Source: Lachnospiraceae bacterium (GTDB taxonomy: Bacteria > Bacillota > Clostridia > Lachnospirales > Lachnospiraceae). From it: a DNA stretch of 64,000 bases. The notes below the pieces were generated by a model. That model was given only the letters and a program-made list of their open reading frames with translations, searched no databases and was not told where the DNA came from. The stretch is taken from assembly GCA_014804695.1 (NCBI GenBank), contig JAAUZJ010000010.1, forward strand, positions 56,120-120,119, read 5' to 3'. Both the position numbers and the translations under genes were made by a program. Positions 49,994-58,072 of the stretch are shown here, in pieces. Position 1 is the first letter of the stretch. Each line of letters starts with the position of its first letter.

Positions 49994-50029
49994 AAGGGTA
50001 TGTCCGAAAGCATATTTGGGCATACCCTT
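49994..50029. terminator. Bidirectional hairpin terminator
   Basis: AAGGGTATGTCC...GGGCATACCCTT followed by ATTTTT. Confidence 0.75.
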
Positions 50030-50065
50030 ATTTTTACATTATAGGAAATTACGCCACATTGTATA

Positions 50066-50566
50066 TTATTTCAACTCTATATAATAGGGACAGATATCTT
50101 CATATTCCCCATTTTTTAAAAGAAATCCCTTCGGTATAACCCCTAACTGTTTGAATCCGATTCTCTCATACAAATGGCGTGCATGGATATTGGTTGATAC
50201 AACAGCATTAAATTGAAGTATTCTAAAGCCTGATTCTTTTCCCCTTGCTATGCAGTCTAAGACCAGTTTTTCTCCAATGTGCAGTCCGCGGCTTGTGGAA
50301 GTCACAGCATAGCTTGCATTGCAAATATGTCCGCATCTGCCCACGTTGTTAGGATGTAGTATGTATAACCCCAGAATCTCACCAGTGTCGCTATTCTCGG
50401 CTACTCCACAGTAGCTTTGTCCTTCAAAAAACTCTTTTCCGGTTACGGAGTCCAGTAATTCTAACTGCGGAAATGCAATACCGTCTTCGACAACTTCATT
50501 CCATATTTTAACCATAGGTTCAATATCTGCTGGGGTGTATTTTCTGATTAGAATATTATTTTTCAT
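50066..50566 (-). CDS. GNAT family N-acetyltransferase
   Basis: ILGLYILHPNNVGRCGHICNASYAVTSTSRGLHIGEKLV...GFRILQFNAVVSTNIHARHLYERIGFK. Confidence 0.93.
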   Translation of the reverse strand: MKNNILIRKYTPADIEPMVKIWNEVVEDGIAFPQLELLDSVTGKEFFEGQSYCGVAENSDTGEILGLYILHPNNVGRCGHICNASYAVTSTSRGLHIGEKLVLDCIARGKESGFRILQFNAVVSTNIHARHLYERIGFKQLGVIPKGFLLKNGEYEDICPYYIELK

Positions 50567-50773
50567 GATCGTTCCTCCTCGTATTTGTTACAATAGCATA
50601 AAAATCACAGTATATGGAGTCCACCTAAGCCTGTGCCTGCACTTGCACTATAATTAGAAGTATACTACATTTTCGTTCATATGGGATAAAGTTCAGCAAA
50701 ATTTTTTATAATCAGGTTTGTCTCTATTTTTCATACTTTTTATATAAAAATAGTGTAAATGTTTAAATTACAG

Positions 50774-50802
50774 TTGACATATATATTAAAATGTAATATT
50801 AT
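50774..50802 (+). promoter_or_regulatory. Sigma-A promoter of arsR-type metal operon
   Basis: TTGACA-N17-TATTAT. Confidence 0.75.
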
Positions 50803-50826
50803 ACATATGAACAGATGAACATATGT
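50803..50826. promoter_or_regulatory. Candidate ArsR/SmtB operator
   Basis: ACATATGAACAGATGAACATATGT: ACATATG...CATATGT inverted repeat with tandem ATGAACA, abutting the -10. Confidence 0.6.
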
Positions 50827-50845
50827 TAAACGAAAGGAGAGAAAT

Positions 50846-51223
50846 GTGGAAACCAATAAAGAAATGGAAGTATCAGAGATTCCTGAAACTGAGTTTCTGG
50901 CGGCAAGAGAAGATGTTGTAAAAAGAGTTCTTTCACAACAGCCTGATGACGAAATCTTATATGACTTGGCAGAATTATTTAAAGTATTCGGAGATTCGAC
51001 CAGGATTAAAATATTGTATTCCCTGTTTGAAAACGAATTATGCGTATACGATATTGCAAGACTTCTTAATTTGAGCCAGTCATCGGTAAGCCATCAGCTT
51101 AGAATCCTGAAAACCTCTAAACTGGTTAAATTCAGGCGTGAAGGAAAATCAATTTTTTATTCCCTTGATGATGAACATGTACGCGAGATCATAAGTATGG
51201 GAATGGAACATGTGGAAGAGTAA
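50846..51223 (+). CDS. ArsR/SmtB-family metalloregulator
   Basis: LFKVFGDSTRIKILYSLFENELCVYDIARLLNLSQSSVSHQLRILKTSKLVKFRREGKSIFYSLDDEHV. Confidence 0.95.
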   Translation: METNKEMEVSEIPETEFLAAREDVVKRVLSQQPDDEILYDLAELFKVFGDSTRIKILYSLFENELCVYDIARLLNLSQSSVSHQLRILKTSKLVKFRREGKSIFYSLDDEHVREIISMGMEHVEE

Positions 51224-51288
51224 GTGAAATGAGTCAATTGCAAAATGCCTAAGTGAATAAAATAAGTGAAAGGAAAGAGGTAAGTAAA

Positions 51289-51507
51289 ATGGAAAAAACA
51301 TATAAGATTGAGGTGGATTGTGCAAACTGCGCAGAGAAGATGGAAGATGCGGCAAAGAAGACTGAGGGCGTGGCTGATGCTACGGTTAGTTTTATGACAC
51401 AGAAAATGAAGGTTGTGTTTGCAGATGGCGCTGACGAGAAGGCAGTTATGAAGAAGGTTTTAAAGGCATGTAGGAAGGTAGAGCCTGATTGTGATATTGA
51501 ACTATAA
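51289..51507 (+). CDS. Stand-alone heavy-metal-associated (HMA) domain protein
   Basis: MEKTYKIEVDCANCAEKMEDAAKKTEGVADATVSFMTQKMKVVF; CxxC motif (CANC). Confidence 0.9.
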   Translation: MEKTYKIEVDCANCAEKMEDAAKKTEGVADATVSFMTQKMKVVFADGADEKAVMKKVLKACRKVEPDCDIEL

Positions 51508-51571
51508 AAATTGTTGCCCGACGGCGACAATTCAGAATACACAATATTGAAGGCTAAAGAGGTATTAAACA

Positions 51572-53470
51572 ATGACTAGAAAACAGAAAAAAGTATTATT
51601 CAGAATAATAATCTCAGCAATATTGTTAGTTATAGTACGCTTGATCAATCCGCAAGGATGGCTGTCCTTGTTATATCTTATCCCGTATTTTGTTATAGGC
51701 TATGATATTTTAAGAAAGGCCGTACTTGGCATTATACATGGTGAAGTGTTTGATGAAAATTTCCTGATGGCGGTTGCTACGGTAGGCGCAATCGGATTAG
51801 GAGAATTTTCAGAAGGCGTGGCGGTAATGCTTTTTTACCAGATTGGAGAATTGTTCCAGAGCTACGCAGTTGGAAAAAGCCGTAAGAATATAACGGCGCT
51901 TATGGATATAAGACCGGATTATGCCAATATTGAAAAAGACGGGGAGTTAGAGCAGGTTGCACCGGATGATGTTAAGGTGGGGCAGATCATAGTTGTACGA
52001 CCTGGGGAAAAGATTCCTTTGGACGGCGTGATCATCGAAGGCAGCTCTACCATAAACACCAGCGCGCTTACAGGCGAGAGCGTACCAAGGGATGCGCTTA
52101 CGGGCGATGAGGTAATCAGTGGCTGCGTGAATATGACAGGCTTAATCAAGGTCAGAACTACCAAAGAATTTGGAGAATCAACAGTAAGTAAGATCCTTGA
52201 TCTTGTTGAAAATTCAAGTATGAAGAAGTCGCGCTCGGAGAATTTTATATCTAAATTCGCCAAGGTATATACTCCGGCAGTCTGTTACGGGGCCGTAGCG
52301 CTGGCTGTTTTACCTCCACTTGTACGTATGCTGTTTTTAAATATGGAGCCGGCATGGGGTGATTGGGTATTCAGGGCGTTGACATTCTTAGTCATTAGTT
52401 GTCCCTGTGCACTGGTTATTTCCATTCCGCTTAGTTTCTTTGGAGGAATCGGGGCTGCGTCTAAGTGCGGTATTCTGGTTAAGGGTTCTAATTATCTGGA
52501 AGCCTTGGCGGACAGCGGATATATAGTTTTTGATAAAACCGGAACATTGACAGAGGGTGTTTTTCGTGTTAAAAATGTATATGCGGAGGATAATGCAGCC
52601 GTAGAAGACGCAGCAGAGACTAATGCAGAAAATTATGTGTTGGAGATTGCAGCGCTGGCAGAGAGCTATTCCTCACACCCTATAAGCACAAGCCTTAGGG
52701 AAGCGTGTGTAAATCCTCTTGATAAAGAGCGGGTTGCGCAGGTCGAAGAAATAAGCGGTCATGGCGTAACTGCGATTATTGACGGCAAAGCGGCGGCAGT
52801 TGGCAATGCTAAATTAATGAAGAAATTACAGATTGCCTATAAAGAATGCACGGAACCGGGAACAGTAGTTTATGTTGCGCTGGAGCAAAAGTACTTAGGC
52901 CGCATACTTATATCGGATGTAGTTAAAGAAGATGCAAAAGATGCGATTGAAGCGTTTAAAACGGTAGGAATAAAGAAAACAGTGATGCTTACCGGAGATA
53001 ATAAAGCAGTAGCAGAGTCTGTAGGAAAAGAGCTTGGAATTGACGAGCTTCACAGTGAACTTCTTCCGGCGGATAAAGTGACGCGAGTAGAGGAGCTTTT
53101 AAAAGAAAAAGCGGAAAAAGACAAATTAATCTTTGTTGGAGACGGAATTAACGATGCGCCGGTACTTACAAGGGCTGATATCGGCATTGCAATGGGTGCG
53201 CTTGGCTCGGATGCAGCAATAGAAGCGGCTGATGTGGTTCTTATGGACGATGATCCTGTAAAGATTGCGCTGGCGATTAAGATTTCCAGAAAATGTTTAA
53301 GAATCGTTTACCAGAACATTGTGTTTGCACTTGCCGTAAAAGCACTCTGCCTGATTTTAGGCGCACTTGGTATTGCTAATATGTGGATTGCTATTTTTGC
53401 GGACGTCGGGGTTATGGTAATCGCGGTTCTCAATGCGACACGTACATTATATACTAAGAAGTTAACATAA
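51572..53470 (+). CDS. Heavy-metal-translocating P1B-type ATPase (Cd/Zn/Co type)
   Basis: TGES, ISCPCALVISIP (CPC), DKTGTLTEG, SSHPIS (HP), GDGINDAPVLTRADIGIAMG; no N-terminal HMA domain. Confidence 0.96.
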   Translation: MTRKQKKVLFRIIISAILLVIVRLINPQGWLSLLYLIPYFVIGYDILRKAVLGIIHGEVFDENFLMAVATVGAIGLGEFSEGVAVMLFYQIGELFQSYAVGKSRKNITALMDIRPDYANIEKDGELEQVAPDDVKVGQIIVVRPGEKIPLDGVIIEGSSTINTSALTGESVPRDALTGDEVISGCVNMTGLIKVRTTKEFGESTVSKILDLVENSSMKKSRSENFISKFAKVYTPAVCYGAVALAVLPPLVRMLFLNMEPAWGDWVFRALTFLVISCPCALVISIPLSFFGGIGAASKCGILVKGSNYLEALADSGYIVFDKTGTLTEGVFRVKNVYAEDNAAVEDAAETNAENYVLEIAALAESYSSHPISTSLREACVNPLDKERVAQVEEISGHGVTAIIDGKAAAVGNAKLMKKLQIAYKECTEPGTVVYVALEQKYLGRILISDVVKEDAKDAIEAFKTVGIKKTVMLTGDNKAVAESVGKELGIDELHSELLPADKVTRVEELLKEKAEKDKLIFVGDGINDAPVLTRADIGIAMGALGSDAAIEAADVVLMDDDPVKIALAIKISRKCLRIVYQNIVFALAVKALCLILGALGIANMWIAIFADVGVMVIAVLNATRTLYTKKLT

Positions 53471-53493
53471 TATATTTTGGCAGGAGAGTACAA

Positions 53494-54222
53494 ATGAAGG
53501 GACTTGGAACAATACTGAACGTAACTGCGGTTATATTGGGCAGTATGCTTGGTATCTTAATTAAGGGCGGAATTAAGGAAAAAATGCAGAATGTTTTAAT
53601 ACAGGCCTGCGGACTTGCCACCCTTTTTATAGGAATCAGCGGAGCTCTTGAAAATATGATCGTTATATCTGACGGCGCAGTAAGTATACAGGGAACCCTT
53701 CTTCTCATCTGCTCGCTTGTAATCGGAAGTTTGATAGGAGAATGGATAGATATAGAGGCAAGATTAGAAAGTGCCGGAGAGAGATTAAAAGTAATTGTAA
53801 AGTCTAAAAATGACAGCAGATTTGTAGACGGTTTTGTTACGGCGTCTTTGGTAATCTGTATCGGTGCAATGGCAGTTGTCGGCTCGTTGCAGGACGGCCT
53901 TACGGGCGACTACAGTATGCTCCTTTCCAAATCAATTTTGGACTTTATCATTATAATTGTCTTTGCATCAACAATGGGAATCGGAGTGCTGTTTTCGGCG
54001 CTGCCGCTTGGTATATATCAGGGACTTATAACCTTACTTGCAGTTTTCATAGCCCCCTATATGACCGACTCCATGATTTCCAGCCTATCCCTTGTCGGTT
54101 CAGCGCTTATATTCGGTGTAGGTGTAAACCTGATTTGGGAAAACAAATTGCGTGTGGGTAATATGCTTCCATCCCTGTTAGTGCCGATTATATATGAATT
54201 GATCATGCAGTTTTTGGCTTGA
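53494..54222 (+). CDS. DUF554 membrane protein
   Basis: LGTILNVTAVILGSMLGILIKGGIKEKMQNVLIQACGLATLFIGISGAL. Confidence 0.93.
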   Translation: MKGLGTILNVTAVILGSMLGILIKGGIKEKMQNVLIQACGLATLFIGISGALENMIVISDGAVSIQGTLLLICSLVIGSLIGEWIDIEARLESAGERLKVIVKSKNDSRFVDGFVTASLVICIGAMAVVGSLQDGLTGDYSMLLSKSILDFIIIIVFASTMGIGVLFSALPLGIYQGLITLLAVFIAPYMTDSMISSLSLVGSALIFGVGVNLIWENKLRVGNMLPSLLVPIIYELIMQFLA

Positions 54223-54274
54223 TATGCTTGACCTATCAATAGCATAATATTTGACTTGATGTGTAGTTTATGAT

Positions 54275-54343
54275 AACATTCTTAGAGCGGAATATATAAA
54301 TAGATATATTATCTATTTGAACATATTCCGCTCTGAGAATGTT
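54275..54343. terminator. Very long hairpin (~32-bp arms), probable terminator
   Basis: AACATTCTTAGAGCGGAATATATAAATAGATA...TCTATTTGAACATATTCCGCTCTGAGAATGTT then TTT. Confidence 0.75.
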
Positions 54344-54432
54344 TTTAATTATTTAGAATCATGATTAAGTTCGCGCTGCTGAACAACAGTTTCGCAATCG
54401 CTGATCATTCATCCACATACAGGAGAAAACAC

Positions 54433-55938
54433 ATGCTATTTAATTCCACGCAGTTTTTGATTTTCTTCCCAATCGTTTTGCTGATTTATTATATACTGCC
54501 ATCCAAAATCCGTTATGTATGGCTTTTGATATCAAGCTACTATTTTTATATGTGTTGGAATCCTGTATACATTGTACTGATTCTTATTTCAACAGTTATT
54601 ACCTATATTTGCGCAAGACTTGTAGAAATGTTGAAAGGGGCTTCATATGGCGGTGCAGAGGGTAAGAAATTATGGATGAAACTTACCATTGCCGTATGTT
54701 TTATAGCAAATTTAGGTATCCTGATCTATTTTAAATATACTAATTTTTTAATAGATATAGCAAATCAGCTATTAAAGCCGTTAAATATTGCAGTCCCTTC
54801 TTTTGATATTTTACTTCCTGTCGGTATATCATTTTATACATTTCAGGCGCTTGGATATACTATAGATGTGTATAGGGGGCAGTGTAAGGCGGAGAAAAAC
54901 ATATTAAAATATGCCTTATTTGTCTCGTTTTTTCCACAACTGGTAGCAGGACCGATAGAGCGTTCGGAAAACTTGCTTAACCAGATCCGGTCTGAGCATA
55001 AACATAAACTATGGGATTATGAAAAAATCACTACCGGTTTGATCACCATGCTTTGGGGATTTTTTATAAAAATCGTAATTGCCGACAGGGTAGCTATTTT
55101 GGTAGATACGGTATTTAATTCGTATGAAAAATATCAAATGACGGCGTTAGTGGCAGGAGCGATTGGATTTGCGTTGCAGATATACTGTGATTTCGCAGGA
55201 TATTCCACCATTGCGATAGGCGCGGCTAAGGTGCTTGGATTTGAGCTGATGGAGAACTTTGATACGCCTTATTTTGCAGAAAGTGTTGCAGATTTCTGGC
55301 GAAGATGGCATATTTCCTTAAGCAGTTGGTTTAAAGACTACTTATACATTCCGCTTGGAGGAAGCCGGTGCAGTAAGCTAAAGCATTACCGCAATATTCT
55401 GATCACGTTTACGGTAAGCGGTTTATGGCATGGCGCAGGATTAAATTATGTTGTATGGGGGCTATGCCATGGAGTATATCAGATTGTGGAAAATGAATTA
55501 CACCCGTTATTTTATAAGATAAATGAAAAGTTAGGAACAAAAGTTAAGTCATTTGGTTACCGTTTATTTAAAGTTGCCGTAACGTTTGTATTAGTTGATA
55601 TAGCGTGGATTTTTTTCAGGGCGGATTCGCTTTACCAGGCGCTGCATTATATACAAAGAATGTTTAAATACAGAGATTGGTGGTCGCTTTTTGATCTAAG
55701 TATTTATGAACTTGGTTTGGACATACAGGAAATGAATATTTTGATTTCAAGTGTTATTTTATTGTTCCTGGTGGATCTGATACAGTATAAAAAGAAAATG
55801 AGCTTAGCCGGATTTTTAAGTAAGCAGTGGATTGTATTTCGCTGGGGCGTGCTGTTTGTCTTGTTGTTCTGTTGTATAGTATTCGGATGTTATGGACCGG
55901 GATTTAATTCGGCTCAGTTTATTTATTTCCAGTTTTAG
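54433..55938 (+). CDS. MBOAT family O-acyltransferase (AlgI/DltB-like)
   Basis: MLFNSTQFLIFFPIVLLIYY; FFPQLVAGPIERSENLL; DFWRRWHISLSSWFKDYLYIPLGGSR; SGLWHGAGLNYVVWGLCHG. Confidence 0.95.
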   Translation: MLFNSTQFLIFFPIVLLIYYILPSKIRYVWLLISSYYFYMCWNPVYIVLILISTVITYICARLVEMLKGASYGGAEGKKLWMKLTIAVCFIANLGILIYFKYTNFLIDIANQLLKPLNIAVPSFDILLPVGISFYTFQALGYTIDVYRGQCKAEKNILKYALFVSFFPQLVAGPIERSENLLNQIRSEHKHKLWDYEKITTGLITMLWGFFIKIVIADRVAILVDTVFNSYEKYQMTALVAGAIGFALQIYCDFAGYSTIAIGAAKVLGFELMENFDTPYFAESVADFWRRWHISLSSWFKDYLYIPLGGSRCSKLKHYRNILITFTVSGLWHGAGLNYVVWGLCHGVYQIVENELHPLFYKINEKLGTKVKSFGYRLFKVAVTFVLVDIAWIFFRADSLYQALHYIQRMFKYRDWWSLFDLSIYELGLDIQEMNILISSVILLFLVDLIQYKKKMSLAGFLSKQWIVFRWGVLFVLLFCCIVFGCYGPGFNSAQFIYFQF

Positions 55939-55959
55939 TCAGAAGGGAATACTTAGAGT

Positions 55960-57438
55960 ATGAATAAGCGTAAGTTATGGATAAATATATGTAAGTCGGT
56001 ATTGTTCATAGGACTGTTGTGTGTTATGCTGCATACCATATTTACTGTTTTAAACTATAAGGATATGGGCGGCGGTGCAGGCTGGCAGAGGCTTTATCAG
56101 GCTAAAAAGAATTCCATCGATGTGATGTTTTTTGGGAGCAGTCATGCTCACTGTACCATAGACCATAAACTTTTGTGGGACGATTACGGAATTGCGGGGT
56201 ATACGCTTTCATCGGGTTCACAAAATATAGATAGCACCTATTATTTTATTAAAGAAAGTTTACCGTTGCAAAAGCCTGAAGTTATAGTGATAGAAGCATA
56301 TAGCGTAATAGGAGACGGAATGTATAATTCCGATGTGGCGGCGTATCGGGCTACACTGGGTGTGAAATGGTCCAGTGAATACATGGAATGTTTAAACTAT
56401 TTCGCAGACGAGCTTAATATGGATGAGACGCAGAAACAGGAACTTTTTTTAAAATTTCCTTTAATTCATTCGCGCTATAAAGAATTGACCAGAGATGATT
56501 TCGAGGATTCGCTTCCTTTTATGAGGGGATACCGCGGCGGTTTCGAGACTATGGCGTATGAAAAGCCCGTAGTTATAGAAAATGATACTGCAGAGCTTGA
56601 TTCCCATAGACAGGAAATGATGCAAAACATTATTGATCTGTCTAAAGAAAAAAATATACCGTTATTAATTTTTGCATCACCGTTTGTTTTAAGTGATAAA
56701 CAGCAGATGATGTATAATAAAATCTCAGAAATTGCAGAAGAAAACCAAGTGCAGTTCCTTGATTTTAATCATCTTTATAATGAAACAGGACTTGATTTTG
56801 AACGTGATTTTCGCGATAAGGATCATTTAAATAATTACGGTGCGGCTAAGGTGACGAATTATCTGGCCTGCTATTTGAAAGAAAATTATGATATACCAGA
56901 TAGAAGAGAAGAAACAGGTTATGAGTTATGGAACCAGAATTCACTGTATCTTAGGAATAAAGAATTAAGCCACGAACTTAGGTCAACCGAAGATATAAAT
57001 GCTTATCTGCAAAAAATGTCAAAAATGGAAGATGATCAGCTTGTTATATTGGCGTTAACCGGAAACTATACAGCACTTGGGGATGCTTATCTGGAGAACC
57101 TTAAACTGCTTGGGATTACGGATGAAGAATATCAAAATGGCGGAATCTGGGTATGGAAAGAAGGAAAGAGGCTGTTATATTTGTCCGGAAGGGAATATAA
57201 TGAGCATATAGCTCTTAAGAAGGGCGAAATACACATAGATTCTTCGTTAATAGAAAATAAAGACGGGAACGTTGTGGATGAGACACACTTTTTAATTGAC
57301 GGAAATGATTATAAAATGGTGGAAAACGGAATTAATATTATTATATATAATGAAAGTTTAAATCAGTTAATAGATGCCGCAGGAGATGATGTTTATGCCG
57401 GCTTATCTGTAACACACTGCGAAAGAGCAGATGAATAA
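55960..57438 (+). CDS. SGNH-like membrane-anchored protein, probable MBOAT partner
   Basis: N-terminal TM; VMFFGSSHAHCTIDHKLLWDDYGIAGYTLSSGSQ (GSSH/SGNH block I-like); adjacent to MBOAT. Confidence 0.78.
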   Translation: MNKRKLWINICKSVLFIGLLCVMLHTIFTVLNYKDMGGGAGWQRLYQAKKNSIDVMFFGSSHAHCTIDHKLLWDDYGIAGYTLSSGSQNIDSTYYFIKESLPLQKPEVIVIEAYSVIGDGMYNSDVAAYRATLGVKWSSEYMECLNYFADELNMDETQKQELFLKFPLIHSRYKELTRDDFEDSLPFMRGYRGGFETMAYEKPVVIENDTAELDSHRQEMMQNIIDLSKEKNIPLLIFASPFVLSDKQQMMYNKISEIAEENQVQFLDFNHLYNETGLDFERDFRDKDHLNNYGAAKVTNYLACYLKENYDIPDRREETGYELWNQNSLYLRNKELSHELRSTEDINAYLQKMSKMEDDQLVILALTGNYTALGDAYLENLKLLGITDEEYQNGGIWVWKEGKRLLYLSGREYNEHIALKKGEIHIDSSLIENKDGNVVDETHFLIDGNDYKMVENGINIIIYNESLNQLIDAAGDDVYAGLSVTHCERADE

Positions 57439-57468
57439 TAACGAAAAAACGCACCTAAGGATTGTCTA

Positions 57469-58038
57469 TTGGAGGATAAAATGTTTAAAAACATAAAAAT
57501 TCTATCTTCTATATACTTGCTTTTCATATGTATGTTATGTCTTACCGGCTGCGGTGAAGACGAAGCATTAGAGACATATAAAGCTGATATGGAAACTTTT
57601 TTTAGTAATATTTCTGAAATTAATGACAATATGAATTCCATAGATGTATCGGAAGACGGCTATGTTGCCCAGATATTGGAATATCTGGACGAGCTTGATG
57701 AAGAAGTGACATGGATGGCGGAGCTTGAAGTGCCGGAGGAGTTTTCGGCAGTAGAAAGCCTTGCCGATGAAGCAAGCGAGAATATGGCACAGGCAGTTTC
57801 TTATTATCATGTGGCTTATGAAGGCGAAGAATATGATGCCAATATGGAAGAGGCGGCGCATGAGTATTATGACAGGGCTAATGCGATGATCCAGTATATA
57901 ATTACAATTCTGCATGGTGGAATACCGGAAGGAGAGGGTATTACATATACGCAGGAGGATAAGATTTTTGGCAGTGGATATATGAATAAGACAGAAGATG
58001 ATGATATAGAAGATAATAATACAGAAAATGGGAATTAA
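57469..58038 (+). CDS. Small lipoprotein of unknown function
   Basis: Lipobox CLTGCGEDE; acidic helical domain. Confidence 0.75.
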   Translation: MEDKMFKNIKILSSIYLLFICMLCLTGCGEDEALETYKADMETFFSNISEINDNMNSIDVSEDGYVAQILEYLDELDEEVTWMAELEVPEEFSAVESLADEASENMAQAVSYYHVAYEGEEYDANMEEAAHEYYDRANAMIQYIITILHGGIPEGEGITYTQEDKIFGSGYMNKTEDDDIEDNNTENGN

Positions 58039-58072
58039 ATCATAAGGTAAAAGAATACAGGGGATATAAGTA

